From: Pseudomonas fildesensis
GTDB lineage: Bacteria > Pseudomonadota > Gammaproteobacteria > Pseudomonadales > Pseudomonadaceae
Length of the DNA: 64,000 bases
Assembly: GCF_001050345.1 (NCBI RefSeq)
Contig: NZ_LFMW01000018.1
Location: forward strand, 1 to 64,000
Direction of reading: 5' to 3'
The position numbers were made by a program, and so were the translations under genes. The first letter of the stretch is position 1; each line of letters begins with the position of its first letter. The notes under the pieces are model-generated. The model saw only the letters and a program-made list of their open reading frames with translations. It did no database searches and was not told the DNA's origin. This document shows, in pieces, positions 34,478 through 43,340 of this stretch.

Positions 34478-35113
34478 TTGACCAGCCCTCTTCTTGAAGC
34501 CGTAGCGCTTGCCTGTGAACGCGACCTGCGCCTGCTGTTCGAGCACCTCGAACTGCGCTTGGCGGGCGGCGACATGGTGCAGGTCAGCGGCCCCAACGGC
34601 AGCGGCAAGACCAGCCTGCTGCGCCTGCTGGCCGGGTTGATGCAACCCACGGCCGGTGAGGTGCGACTCAACGGCAAGCCCCTGAACGAGCAACGCACTG
34701 AGCTTGCGCGCAGCCTTGTCTGGATCGGCCACGCCGCCGGGATCAAGGACGTGCTCACCGCCGAAGAAAACCTCAGTTGGCTCAGCGCCCTGCATCATCC
34801 AGCAACGCGCGACGCCATCTGGCAAGCCCTGGCCGCGGTCGGCCTCAAGGGTTTTGAAGACGTTCCCTGCCACACCCTGTCCGCCGGCCAGCAGCGCCGC
34901 GTGGCACTGGCGCGCCTGTATTTGCCCGGCCCGCCGCTGTGGATTCTCGACGAACCCTTCACCGCCCTCGACAAACAAGGCGTCGCGCAGCTCGAAGAAC
35001 ACTTGGCCCGCCACTGTGAGCAGGGCGGCCTGGTAGTGCTCACCACTCACCACACCCTGGCGCGTATGCCCGCCGGTTACCGCGACCTGGATTTGGGGCG
35101 GTGGTCGGTATGA
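34478..35113 (+). CDS. ccmA: Heme exporter ATP-binding protein CcmA
   Basis: The protein has 211 aa from TTG. It has the ABC ATPase signatures Walker A GPNGSGKTSL (about 39-48), LSAGQQRR and Walker B LWILDEP. With CcmB, CcmC and CcmD it drives release of holo-CcmE during cytochrome c maturation. It is the first gene of a nine-gene operon with overlapping junctions. Its stop overlaps ccmB by 4 bases. Confidence 0.93.
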   Translation: MTSPLLEAVALACERDLRLLFEHLELRLAGGDMVQVSGPNGSGKTSLLRLLAGLMQPTAGEVRLNGKPLNEQRTELARSLVWIGHAAGIKDVLTAEENLSWLSALHHPATRDAIWQALAAVGLKGFEDVPCHTLSAGQQRRVALARLYLPGPPLWILDEPFTALDKQGVAQLEEHLARHCEQGGLVVLTTHHTLARMPAGYRDLDLGRWSV

Positions 35114-35778
35114 GTGTGTTCGCCTTGCTGGTCGCCCGTGAAGCGCGGCTGCTGTGCCGCCGCCCGGCCGAGCTGGCCAACCCGCTGGTGTTCTTCGCCA
35201 TCGTGATCGCGCTGTTCCCGTTGGCGGTCGGCCCCGAGACTAAACTGTTGCAAACCTTGTCGCCGGGACTGGTGTGGGTGGCGGCACTTTTAGCCGTCCT
35301 GCTCTCGCTGGACGGGCTGTTTCGCAGTGATTTCGAAGACGGTTCCCTCGAACAGTGGGTCCTTTCGCCGCACCCCCTGCCACTTCTGGTACTGGCCAAG
35401 GTACTGGCACACTGGGCTTTTTCCGGCCTGGCGCTGGTGTTGCTCTCACCGTTGCTGGCGATGATGCTAGGGTTGCCCACCGAGTGCCTGCCGGTTTTGC
35501 TTCTCTCCTTGTTACTCGGCACGCCGACCCTCAGCCTGTTGGGCGCGGTGGGCGCGGCGCTGACCGTCGGTTTGAAGCGCGGCGGCCTGTTGCTGGCCCT
35601 GCTGATTTTGCCTTTGTATATCCCGGTATTGATCCTGGGCAGCGGCGCCTTGCAGGCCGCGCTCATGGGCATGCCGGCGACCGGTTACCTCCTGTGGCTG
35701 GGTAGCCTGACCGCCCTGGCGGTAACCCTGACACCCTTTGCTATAGCGGCCGGCCTGAAGATCAGCGTCGGCGAATAA
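35110..35778 (+). CDS. ccmB: Heme exporter protein CcmB
   Basis: The protein has 222 aa with six predicted membrane helices: MSVFALLVAREARLL, then alternating hydrophobic blocks and LLGTPTLSLLGAVGAALTVG. It is the membrane partner of CcmA. The true start is the ATG overlapping the ccmA stop. Confidence 0.92.
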   Translation: MSVFALLVAREARLLCRRPAELANPLVFFAIVIALFPLAVGPETKLLQTLSPGLVWVAALLAVLLSLDGLFRSDFEDGSLEQWVLSPHPLPLLVLAKVLAHWAFSGLALVLLSPLLAMMLGLPTECLPVLLLSLLLGTPTLSLLGAVGAALTVGLKRGGLLLALLILPLYIPVLILGSGALQAALMGMPATGYLLWLGSLTALAVTLTPFAIAAGLKISVGE

Positions 35779-35868
35779 TGAAGTCTGGTTACGTGTAACC
35801 CGTTCTTCAACATAAGAAAGGCCCTACGCTTCTTGCAACCACAAGACGCAACCGTGATGGATATAGCA

Positions 35869-36624
35869 ATGAACTGGACCTGGTTTCACAAGCTCGGCTC
35901 ACCCAAATGGTTCTACGGCATCAGTGGCAAACTGCTGCCGTGGTTGAGCATCGCCGCCCTCTTGCTGATCGGCACCGGCCTGGTCTGGGGCCTGGCCTTC
36001 GCGCCGCCGGATTATCAGCAAGGCAACAGCTTTCGCATCATCTATATCCACGTCCCCGCCGCGATGCTGGCCCAGTCCTGCTACGTGATGCTGGCGGTGT
36101 GCGGCATCGTCGGCCTGGTGTGGAAGATGAAACTGGCGGATGTGGCCCTGCAATGCGCCGCGCCCATCGGTGCGTGGATGACCGCCTTGGCGCTGGTCAC
36201 CGGCGCGATCTGGGGCAAACCCACCTGGGGTTCGTGGTGGGTGTGGGATGCGCGACTAACGTCCATGCTGATCCTGCTGTTCCTGTACTTCGGTCTGATT
36301 GCCTTGGGCAACGCAATCAGCAATCGTGACAGCGCCGCCAAGGCCTGCGCGGTGCTGGCCATCGTCGGTGTGATCAACATCCCGATCATCAAATACTCGG
36401 TGGAGTGGTGGAACACCCTGCACCAGGGCGCCACGTTTACCCTCACCGAAAAACCGGCGATGCCCGTGGAAATGTGGGCGCCGCTGCTGTTGATGGTGCT
36501 GGGGTTCTACTGCTTTTTCGGTGCCGTGCTGCTGATGCGCATGCGCCTCGAAGTGCTCAAGCGTGAAGCCCGCGCCAGTTGGGTCAAGGCGCAAGTGCAA
36601 ACCTGCCTGGGAGCGCGTGGATGA
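35869..36624 (+). CDS. ccmC: Heme handling protein CcmC
   Basis: The protein has 251 aa and six membrane helices. The tryptophan-rich periplasmic motif WGKPTWGSWWVWDARLTS (about 116-133) is the heme-presenting WWD domain, and conserved histidines are present (IYIHVPAA). It loads heme onto CcmE. A 90-base gap separates it from ccmB, in contrast to the overlapping genes around it. ATG 35869 gives the family N-terminus MNWTWFHKL. An in-frame ATG at 35857 is possible. Confidence 0.93.
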   Translation: MNWTWFHKLGSPKWFYGISGKLLPWLSIAALLLIGTGLVWGLAFAPPDYQQGNSFRIIYIHVPAAMLAQSCYVMLAVCGIVGLVWKMKLADVALQCAAPIGAWMTALALVTGAIWGKPTWGSWWVWDARLTSMLILLFLYFGLIALGNAISNRDSAAKACAVLAIVGVINIPIIKYSVEWWNTLHQGATFTLTEKPAMPVEMWAPLLLMVLGFYCFFGAVLLMRMRLEVLKREARASWVKAQVQTCLGARG

Positions 36625-36797
36625 GTTTTGCTTCTTTCAGTGATTTCCTCGCCATGGGCCACCACGGCCTGTATGTCTGGACGGCCTATGGCATTTGCCT
36701 GGCGGTGCTGGCCCTCAACGTCGCCGCGCCGATCCTGGCCCGCAAGCGTTACCTGCAACAAGAGGCGCGTCGTCTGCGCCGGGAGACCGAAAAGTGA
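36621..36797 (+). CDS. ccmD: Heme exporter protein CcmD
   Basis: The protein has 58 aa: one membrane helix (YVWTAYGICLAVLALNVAAP) and a positively charged tail. It is a small subunit required for release of holo-CcmE. It overlaps both neighbours by 4 bases. Confidence 0.92.
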   Translation: MSFASFSDFLAMGHHGLYVWTAYGICLAVLALNVAAPILARKRYLQQEARRLRRETEK

Positions 36798-37261
36798 ATC
36801 CGCTGCGTAGAAAGCGTCTGTTGATCATCCTTGCAATTATGGTGGGCGTCGGCGCAGCCGTCGGCCTGGCCTTGAGCGCCCTGCAGCAGAACATCAACCT
36901 GTTCTACACCCCGACCCAGATCGCCAACGGCGAAGCCCCGCTGGACACGCGCATCCGCGCCGGCGGCATGGTGGAGAAGGGCTCGCTGAAGCGTTCCGGC
37001 GATTCCCTGGACGTGTCCTTTGTGGTCACCGACTTCAGCAAGTCCGTGACCATCAGCTACCGCGGCATCCTTCCGGACCTGTTCCGCGAAGGCCAGGGCA
37101 TCGTCGCCCTGGGCAAGCTCAACGCCGACGGCGTGGTGGTGGCCGATGAGGTATTGGCCAAGCACGATGAAAAATACATGCCGCCTGAGGTCACCAAAGC
37201 CTTGAAAGACAGCGGCCAATCCGCGCCAAGCGCTATTCCACAGCCTGCCAAGGAGGGCTAA
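36794..37261 (+). CDS. ccmE: Cytochrome c-type biogenesis heme chaperone CcmE
   Basis: The protein has 155 aa from GTG. An N-terminal membrane anchor (about 8-28) precedes a periplasmic OB-fold. The covalent heme-binding histidine is His 124 in the motif AKHDEKYMPP. It carries heme from CcmC to CcmF/CcmH. Confidence 0.95.
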   Translation: MNPLRRKRLLIILAIMVGVGAAVGLALSALQQNINLFYTPTQIANGEAPLDTRIRAGGMVEKGSLKRSGDSLDVSFVVTDFSKSVTISYRGILPDLFREGQGIVALGKLNADGVVVADEVLAKHDEKYMPPEVTKALKDSGQSAPSAIPQPAKEG

Positions 37262-37264
37262 GCC

Positions 37265-39253
37265 ATGACGTCCGCACTGTTTATTCCAGAGCTGGGCCAG
37301 TTGGCGATGATCCTCGCCCTGTGCTTCGCCATCGTGCAGGCCGTGGTGCCGTTGCTCGGCGCCTGGCGTGGTGACCGCCTGTGGATGAGCCTGGCGCAGC
37401 CGGCCGCCTGGGGCCAGTGTGCGTTCCTGGTGTTCGCGTTTGGCTGCCTGACCTACGCCTTCATGACCGACGACTTTTCCGTCGCCTATGTTGCCAATAA
37501 CTCCAACAGCGCTTTGCCCTGGTACTACAAGTTCAGCGCCGTGTGGGGTGCCCACGAAGGCTCGTTGCTGTTGTGGGCATTGATCCTTGGCGGCTGGACC
37601 TTCGCCGTGTCGGTGTTCTCGCGCCAATTGCCGCAAGTGATGCTGGCGCGGGTGCTGGCGGTGATGGGCATGATCAGCATCGGCTTCCTGCTGTTCCTGA
37701 TCATGACCTCCAACCCGTTTACCCGCATCCTGCCGCAGATCCCGGTCGACGGGCACGACCTCAACCCCCTGCTGCAGGATATCGGCCTGATCGTGCACCC
37801 GCCGATGCTCTACATGGGTTATGTCGGCTTCTCCGTGGCCTTTGCCTTTGCCATCGCCGCCTTGCTCGGCGGGCGTCTCGATGCCGCCTGGGCACGCTGG
37901 TCGCGGCCGTGGACCATAGTCGCCTGGGCCTTCCTCGGTATCGGTATCACCCTGGGCTCGTGGTGGGCCTACTACGAACTCGGCTGGGGCGGCTGGTGGT
38001 TCTGGGACCCGGTGGAAAACGCTTCCTTCATGCCCTGGCTGGTCGGCACGGCGCTGATTCACTCGCTGGCCGTCACCGAAAAACGCGGCGTATTCAAGAG
38101 CTGGACCGTGCTGCTGGCCATCGCAGCATTTTCCCTCAGCCTGCTCGGCACCTTCCTCGTGCGTTCGGGCGTGCTGACCTCGGTGCATGCGTTTGCCTCT
38201 GACCCGGAGCGTGGCGTCTTCATCCTGATCTTCCTGTTGTTTGTCGTCGGCGGCTCGTTGACGTTGTTTGCGTTGCGTGCGCCGGTGGTCAAGAGCCATG
38301 TCGGCTTCAACCTGTGGTCGCGTGAAACCCTGTTGCTGGGCAATAACCTGGTACTGATAGTCGCCGCGTCGATGATCCTGCTCGGCACCCTGTACCCGCT
38401 GGTGCTGGACGCCCTGACCGGCGCCAAATTGTCGGTCGGCCCGCCGTACTTCAACGCGTTGTTTATCCCGTTGATGGGCCTGTTGATGGTGGTGATGGCG
38501 GTCGGCATGCTGGTGCGCTGGAAAGACACCCCGGTGAAATGGCTGGTGGGCATGCTCATCCCCGTCCTGCTGGGCAGCGCCGCCTTGGCCGTGATCGCCG
38601 GTATCGCTTACGGCGATTTCAACTGGGCGGTGCTCGCCACCTTCATGCTCGCCGCCTGGGTGTTGCTGGCCGGCGTGCGTGACCTCATCGACAAGACCCG
38701 CCACAAAGGCCTGATCAAAGGCCTGCCGACGCTGACCCGCAGTTACTGGGGCATGCAGATCGCGCACATCGGCATCGCCGTATGTGCCCTCGGCGTGGTG
38801 CTTTCCAGCCAGAACAGCGCCGAGCGCGACCTGCGCCTGGCACCGGGTGAGTCAATGGATTTGGCCGGTTACCAGTTCATCTTCGAAGGCGCCAAGCATT
38901 TCGAAGGGCCGAACTTCACGTCCGACAAAGGCACCGTGCGTGTAGTACGAAACGGCAAGGAAATCGCCGTGCTGCATCCGGAGAAGCGCCTGTACACCGT
39001 GCAAAGTTCGATGATGACCGAAGCCGGTATCGACGCCGGCTTCACCCGTGACCTCTACGTGGCACTGGGTGAACCCTTGGGCGACGGCGCCTGGGCGGTG
39101 CGTGTGCACGTCAAACCGTTCGTGCGCTGGATCTGGTTTGGTGGCTTGCTCACAGGGTTTGGTGGTTTGCTCGCGGCGCTGGACCGGCGCTATCGAGTCA
39201 AGGTCAAAAGCCGGGTGCGTGAAGCGCTGGGCCTGCAAGGAGCGGCGGTATGA
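37265..39253 (+). CDS. ccmF: Cytochrome c heme lyase subunit CcmF
   Basis: The protein has 662 aa with about 15 membrane helices. The WWD motif WGGWWFWDPVENASFMPW (about 238-255) binds heme. A C-terminal periplasmic domain precedes the last helix. It is part of the heme lyase with CcmH and CcmI that ligates heme to apocytochrome CXXCH motifs. It overlaps ccmG by 4 bases. Confidence 0.95.
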   Translation: MTSALFIPELGQLAMILALCFAIVQAVVPLLGAWRGDRLWMSLAQPAAWGQCAFLVFAFGCLTYAFMTDDFSVAYVANNSNSALPWYYKFSAVWGAHEGSLLLWALILGGWTFAVSVFSRQLPQVMLARVLAVMGMISIGFLLFLIMTSNPFTRILPQIPVDGHDLNPLLQDIGLIVHPPMLYMGYVGFSVAFAFAIAALLGGRLDAAWARWSRPWTIVAWAFLGIGITLGSWWAYYELGWGGWWFWDPVENASFMPWLVGTALIHSLAVTEKRGVFKSWTVLLAIAAFSLSLLGTFLVRSGVLTSVHAFASDPERGVFILIFLLFVVGGSLTLFALRAPVVKSHVGFNLWSRETLLLGNNLVLIVAASMILLGTLYPLVLDALTGAKLSVGPPYFNALFIPLMGLLMVVMAVGMLVRWKDTPVKWLVGMLIPVLLGSAALAVIAGIAYGDFNWAVLATFMLAAWVLLAGVRDLIDKTRHKGLIKGLPTLTRSYWGMQIAHIGIAVCALGVVLSSQNSAERDLRLAPGESMDLAGYQFIFEGAKHFEGPNFTSDKGTVRVVRNGKEIAVLHPEKRLYTVQSSMMTEAGIDAGFTRDLYVALGEPLGDGAWAVRVHVKPFVRWIWFGGLLTGFGGLLAALDRRYRVKVKSRVREALGLQGAAV

Positions 39254-39786
39254 AGCGTTGGTTGATGGTCGTGCCGCTGGCGGAGTTTTTGCTGGTGGCA
39301 GTGTTTCTGTATCGCGGGTTGTACCTGGACCCGGCCGAGCTGCCCTCGGCGATGATCGGCAAGCCGTTCCCCGCGTTCAATCTGCCCTCCGTGCAGGGCG
39401 ACAAGACCCTGACCCAGGCCGACCTGCTGGGCAAGCCGGCGCTGGTCAACGTGTGGGGCACATGGTGCATCTCCTGCCGCGTCGAGCACCCGGTGCTCAA
39501 TAAGCTGGCCGAGAAGGGCGTGGTGATCTACGGCATCAACTACAAGGACGACAATGCGGCGGCCTTGAAGTGGCTGGCAGAGTTCCACAATCCGTACCAG
39601 CTGGATATCCGCGATGAAGAGGGCAACCTCGGTTTGAACCTTGGCGTATACGGCGCCCCGGAAACTTTCTTTATCGATGCCAAGGGCGTGATCCGCGACA
39701 AATACGTCGGTGTGATCGACGAAGTGGTCTGGCGCGAGCAACTCGCTGCCAAATACCAGGCCCTGGTTGATGAGGCCAAGCCATGA
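39250..39786 (+). CDS. ccmG: Thiol:disulfide interchange protein DsbE/CcmG
   Basis: The protein has 178 aa: a membrane anchor (about 5-22) and a periplasmic thioredoxin fold with active site WGTWCISCRVEHP. It keeps apocytochrome cysteines reduced for heme attachment. It is in the ccm operon. Confidence 0.94.
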   Translation: MKRWLMVVPLAEFLLVAVFLYRGLYLDPAELPSAMIGKPFPAFNLPSVQGDKTLTQADLLGKPALVNVWGTWCISCRVEHPVLNKLAEKGVVIYGINYKDDNAAALKWLAEFHNPYQLDIRDEEGNLGLNLGVYGAPETFFIDAKGVIRDKYVGVIDEVVWREQLAAKYQALVDEAKP

Positions 39787-40256
39787 AGCGCCTGTTAGTC
39801 GCCGCAGTCCTCGCGATGGGCTTGGCCGGTATGGCCCACGCCGCCATCGATACTTACGAGTTCGCCAAGGACGGTGACCGCGAACGTTTTCGCGAGCTGA
39901 CCAAGGAACTGCGCTGCCCCAAGTGCCAGAACCAGGACATCGCCGACTCCAACGCGCCGATCGCCGCCGACCTGCGTAAAGAGATCTTCCGCATGCTGGG
40001 GGAGGGCAAGGACAACCAGCAGATCATCGACTTCATGGTCGACCGCTACGGTGATTTCGTGCGCTACAAACCGGCCCTCACCGGCAAGACCGCGCTGCTC
40101 TGGTTTGGCCCCGCCGGGCTGTTGCTGGCCGGTGTAGCGGTAATGGCCGTGATCCTCCGCCGTCGCCGCGCCGCGCCTTCCGATGGGTCCGACGCGCTAT
40201 CCCCTGAAGAGCGCCAACGCCTCGACCAACTGCTGGACACCAAGACTGATGATTGA
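39783..40256 (+). CDS. ccmH: Cytochrome c maturation protein CcmH
   Basis: The protein has 157 aa: signal peptide (cleavage near AHA-AIDTYEF), periplasmic LRCPKCQNQDIADSNAP redox motif, and a C-terminal membrane helix (about 102-122). It is an apocytochrome thiol reductase. Separate ccmH and ccmI genes are the Pseudomonas arrangement, whereas E. coli has them fused. Confidence 0.93.
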   Translation: MKRLLVAAVLAMGLAGMAHAAIDTYEFAKDGDRERFRELTKELRCPKCQNQDIADSNAPIAADLRKEIFRMLGEGKDNQQIIDFMVDRYGDFVRYKPALTGKTALLWFGPAGLLLAGVAVMAVILRRRRAAPSDGSDALSPEERQRLDQLLDTKTDD

Positions 40257-41439
40257 TTTCTGGCTCGCAGCCGGGTTGCTGCTTCTGATTGCCCTGAGTT
40301 TCCTGTTGATCCCTGTGTTGCGCGGCCGCCGTGCCCAGCGTGAAGAGGATCGCACCGCGCTGAACGTGGCGCTGTATCAAGAACGTGTCGCCGAGCTGCA
40401 AGTGCAGCAGGACGAGGGCGTGCTCAATGCCGCACAACTCGACACCGGCCGCGCCGAAGCCGCCCGCGAATTGCTGGCTGACACCGAAGGCGTGGAAAAG
40501 CCTCGCGAATCGCGTCTGGGCAAGCCATTGCCGTTTTTGGCGGCGTTTCTGGTGCCGGTTTTGGGCGTTGCGCTGTACCTGCATTATGGGGCGAGCGACA
40601 AGGTCGAACTGACCCGCGAATTCTCCCAGCCGCCGGTGTCCATGGAAGACATGACCCGCCGCCTGGAACGCGCCGCCGCTGCCCAGCCGGATTCGGCGGA
40701 AGGCCTGTACTTCCTCGGTCGCGCCTATATGGCTCAGGACCGTTCGGCCGATGCAGCCAAGGTCTTCGAACGCACTGTAGCGTTGGCCGGTCGCCAGCCG
40801 GAACTGCTCGGCCAGTGGGCCCAGGCGCAGTATTTTGCCGACAACAAACAGTGGTCGCCCAAGCTTCAGGCCTTGACCGATGAAGCCTTGAAGCTGGATC
40901 CGAAGGAAGTTACCAGCCTCGGTTTGTTGGGTATCGCAGCGTTTGAAGGCCAGCGTTATCAGGAGGCGATTGATTACTGGAGCCGCCTGTTGGCCCAACT
41001 GCCACCTGAAGACAATTCCCGCGCAGCGCTGCAGGGCGGCATCGACCGCGCTGCAGAAAAGCTCAAAGAGAGCGGTGGCACCGTCGCCCAAGCGCCTAAG
41101 GCGGTTCTGAAAGTGCGTGTGGATTTGTCGGCTGACGTGAAGGCCAAAGCCCTGCCCAGCGACAGCGTGTTCATCTTCGCCCGCGCCGTCTCCGGCCCGC
41201 CTGCGCCGCTGGCGGCCAAGCGAGTCACCGTCGCCGACCTGCCCGTCACCGTCGAACTGGGCGATGCCGATGCGATGATGCCGCAGTTGAAACTGTCGAA
41301 CTTCCCCGAAGTCCAACTGGTTGCGCGCATATCCCGGGCCGGTCAACCGACTGCTGGCGAGTGGATCGGCCGCAGCCAACCCCTGGCCAGCTCCACCACT
41401 GCGCTGCAGCAGTTGACCATCGACAGTCCGGACAAGTAA
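40249..41439 (+). CDS. ccmI: Cytochrome c biogenesis TPR protein CcmI
   Basis: The protein has 396 aa: two N-terminal membrane helices (about 2-20 and 92-112) with a leucine-zipper-like cytoplasmic loop between, then a periplasmic TPR region (about 130-270) that captures apocytochromes. It overlaps ccmH by 8 bases, which supports the ATG at 40249 (MIDFWLAAG). Confidence 0.9.
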   Translation: MIDFWLAAGLLLLIALSFLLIPVLRGRRAQREEDRTALNVALYQERVAELQVQQDEGVLNAAQLDTGRAEAARELLADTEGVEKPRESRLGKPLPFLAAFLVPVLGVALYLHYGASDKVELTREFSQPPVSMEDMTRRLERAAAAQPDSAEGLYFLGRAYMAQDRSADAAKVFERTVALAGRQPELLGQWAQAQYFADNKQWSPKLQALTDEALKLDPKEVTSLGLLGIAAFEGQRYQEAIDYWSRLLAQLPPEDNSRAALQGGIDRAAEKLKESGGTVAQAPKAVLKVRVDLSADVKAKALPSDSVFIFARAVSGPPAPLAAKRVTVADLPVTVELGDADAMMPQLKLSNFPEVQLVARISRAGQPTAGEWIGRSQPLASSTTALQQLTIDSPDK

Positions 41440-41454
41440 TTCGAGGAAACGCCT

Positions 41455-41850
41455 ATGACCGCCATTGCACGAATCACCCTGCTCAGCCTGGTATTGGGCT
41501 TGAGCGCTTGTGCGGTCCACCGGCCACCCCCTGCCCACACCGGCCCGACCATCCCACCGTCGGGCCCGTCGACGCAACCAAGCACCAAGCCTTCCGGCCC
41601 GGTGACCCCAGCGCCGAAACCGCTGCCAACCAAGTCGCCAACCTTCGCCCCACCACCGGGTGCCGCCAGCCACTGGGACGGCAAGATGCAGGTGTATGTG
41701 CTGGATGACCAGCCCGACACCTTCTACCGCCAGCGCACCTACTACCGCTGGAGCAATGGCTGGAGCCGCTCCATCAGCCCGAATGGGCCGTGGGAAGAGA
41801 CCGACGTGCAGGGCGTGCCGCCGGGGTTGAGCAAGCAGTACGCGCAATGA
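41455..41850 (+). CDS. Proline-rich predicted lipoprotein
   Basis: The protein has 131 aa. The signal peptide ends in lipobox LSAC (Cys about 19). A Pro/Thr/Ser-rich linker (about 24-68) precedes a small C-terminal domain with YVLDDQPDTFYRQRTYYRW and SNGWSRS, resembling YXXWXXGW surface modules. It lies 15 bases after ccmI and is probably read through from it. A terminator follows at once. No function is assigned. Confidence 0.8.
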   Translation: MTAIARITLLSLVLGLSACAVHRPPPAHTGPTIPPSGPSTQPSTKPSGPVTPAPKPLPTKSPTFAPPPGAASHWDGKMQVYVLDDQPDTFYRQRTYYRWSNGWSRSISPNGPWEETDVQGVPPGLSKQYAQ

Positions 41851-41851
41851 C

Positions 41852-41883
41852 AAAAGGCGACCTTTGAAAGGTCGCCTTTTTTA
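41852..41883 (+). terminator. Rho-independent terminator of the ccm operon
   Basis: AAAGGCGACCTTT pairs with AAAGGTCGCCTTT, with a T-run, 2 bases after the last gene. Confidence 0.92.
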
Positions 41884-41906
41884 TTCTCGACTTGAAATGC
41901 AATCAA

Positions 41907-41997
41907 CTGTGGGAGGGGGCTTGCTCCCGATAGCGGTGTGACATTAAGCCCATCAGTGACTGAACCACCGCTATCGGGAGCAAGCCCCCTCCCACAG
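41907..41997. repeat. REPIN
   Basis: CTGTGGGAGGGGGCTTGCTC faces GAGCAAGCCCCCTCCCACAG. The loop sequence contains a second pairing, AGCGGTG... with CACCGCT, making one long cruciform. Confidence 0.9.
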
Positions 41998-42012
41998 GGA
42001 ATCACCGAGCTA

Positions 42013-42288
42013 TCAGGCTACCGGGCATTCCCGCTCCAGCGCCGCATCCACCAACAGCTGCGCAATCTCAACCATCTGCACCACCGCCAGCAGCTGCTTG
42101 CGGCTTGAGCCATCCAGGTGCTCGGCACAGTCGTACGCACAGACAGTCGCCGATTCAAGCATCTCGCTGGCATTGCTCAAGGCAGCTTCGGTGCTGAGGC
42201 CGGGACGGACGGTGAAGACGATGTCGGGTGGGGTTTGTGGAGTGTCATCCGAGTGGGATGGCGGGGGATTTGGAGTAACTTTTTTCAC
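42013..42288 (-). CDS. DUF3077 family small protein
   Basis: The protein has 91 aa. The GTG at 42286-42288 is preferred to the ATG at 42303, because GGAG lies 9 bases ahead of it and the resulting MKKVTPNPPP is the family N-terminus. The conserved core reads FTVRPGLSTEAALSNASEMLESATVCAYDCAEHLDG...AQLLVDAAL. DUF3077 proteins are multi-copy, Pseudomonas-specific and of unknown function. A structured leader lies upstream. Confidence 0.82.
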   Translation of the reverse strand: MKKVTPNPPPSHSDDTPQTPPDIVFTVRPGLSTEAALSNASEMLESATVCAYDCAEHLDGSSRKQLLAVVQMVEIAQLLVDAALERECPVA

Positions 42289-42342
42289 GCGGCAAATCTC
42301 CATTCAGTTGGAGCTCACCACATCCGCGACCAAGCAGAAGGG

Positions 42343-42420
42343 TGGCGAGCTGTACGCAGGTTGGTCGACCAGGGAATGGAAACCCGGCAGGGCCTAAGCC
42401 CTCCCACGCACAGCTCGCCA
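42343..42420 (-). ncRNA. Candidate structured leader RNA upstream of the DUF3077 gene
   Basis: An 11-base perfect closing stem pairs TGGCGAGCTGT (42343-42353) with ACAGCTCGCCA (42410-42420). Inside lie a second hairpin (AGGGC-CTAA-GCCCT, about 42389-42402) and a self-complementary GGTCGACC. About 55 bases separate it from the start codon, and another hairpin (TGCCGC-TTGC-GCGGCA, 42438-42453) sits further up. It looks like a cis-regulatory RNA rather than a terminator. No U-run follows. Its identity is unverified. Confidence 0.45.
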
Positions 42421-42453
42421 TAACGCGAGCACAATAATGCCGCTTGCGCGGCA

Positions 42454-42777
42454 CTGTGCGCCATTCTAACCCGGGCGACCAAACCCGATCGCTGATGAGC
42501 AGCGACTGCGAGAGGCTAACGGTGCGTTATAGCAACTGCAAGCCACAGAGATTGTAGGAAAGGTCCTGTGTGGATCTGGAGTCCCGCCGTCTACCGTCGT
42601 ACTGCGTGAAAGTAAAATAATGACTCCAGGCTCAGAACTTCGGCGGTACACAGTCGCCGGCCTGCCTGCCGAGGGATTGCTGCGTATACTTTCCTGTGAC
42701 TACCAACTGGCTAACCTGTTGCAAGCCAGGCGCCGCATAGTCCCACCAGTATTGCGACAAGCGAAGAGAGTGTTTTG
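42454..42777. other. Non-coding stretch upstream of phnN
   Basis: About 320 bases without a credible gene. A TATACT hexamer (42686-42691) could be a -10 for phnN. No phosphonate lyase genes precede phnN here. Confidence 0.4.
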
Positions 42778-43338
42778 ATGGAAGGCAGGTTGATCTATCT
42801 CATCGGACCATCGGGTTCGGGCAAGGACAGCCTGCTGGATGCCGCACGCCCCCGTTTGGCCGAGCGCGGCTGCCGCATTGTGCGCCGCGTGATCACCCGT
42901 TCGGCGGAAGCGGTGGGCGAGGCGGCGCAGGGTGTGAGCCCGGCGCAGTTCGCCGCGCTGGAGGCCGAGGGCGCGTTTGCGCTCAGTTGGAACGCCAATG
43001 GGTTGTGCTATGGCATTCCCAGGGACATCGACGATTGGCTGGCGGCGGGGGAGGACGTGCTGGTCAACGGCTCCCGTGCGCACCTGGCGCAGACCCGCGA
43101 ACGCTATCCGAACCTGCTGGTGCTGTTGCTGACGGTTGATCAAGCCGTGTTGCGCCAGCGCTTGGTCGCGCGGGGGCGTGAGTCCCTGGCGGATATCGAA
43201 GCGCGCCTGGCGCGCAATGCACGCTTCACCGAGGAACTGATCGCCGGCAATGGCGCGGGGTTGTTCGTACTGGATAACTCCGGCCCGCTGGAGCATACCG
43301 TCGAGCGCTTGCTGTGCTGCCTCGACCACGGGCATTAG
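42778..43338 (+). CDS. phnN: Ribose 1,5-bisphosphate phosphokinase PhnN
   Basis: The protein has 186 aa with a guanylate-kinase-like fold: P-loop IGPSGSGKDSL (about 9-19), RRVITRSAE and the LTVDQAVLRQRLVARGRES lid region. It makes PRPP from ribose 1,5-bisphosphate in the C-P lyase pathway. It is normally near the end of phnFGHIJKLMNP. Here no other intact phn gene is visible in the window, so it is an orphan within what can be seen. Confidence 0.88.
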   Translation: MEGRLIYLIGPSGSGKDSLLDAARPRLAERGCRIVRRVITRSAEAVGEAAQGVSPAQFAALEAEGAFALSWNANGLCYGIPRDIDDWLAAGEDVLVNGSRAHLAQTRERYPNLLVLLLTVDQAVLRQRLVARGRESLADIEARLARNARFTEELIAGNGAGLFVLDNSGPLEHTVERLLCCLDHGH

Positions 43339-43340
43339 GT

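Noticed and set aside
36749..38767. 672-codon open frame on the minus strand opposite ccmE-ccmF
   Set aside because: The composition is His/Gln/Arg-rich shadow of GC-rich ccm codons with no start signal. The plus-strand genes are unambiguous.
40078..41853. 591-codon minus-strand frame opposite ccmI
   Set aside because: Shadow frame rich in Arg and Gly, with no family resemblance or ribosome binding site.
42466..42651. 61-codon minus-strand frame ahead of phnN
   Set aside because: No start signal and no recognisable motif.
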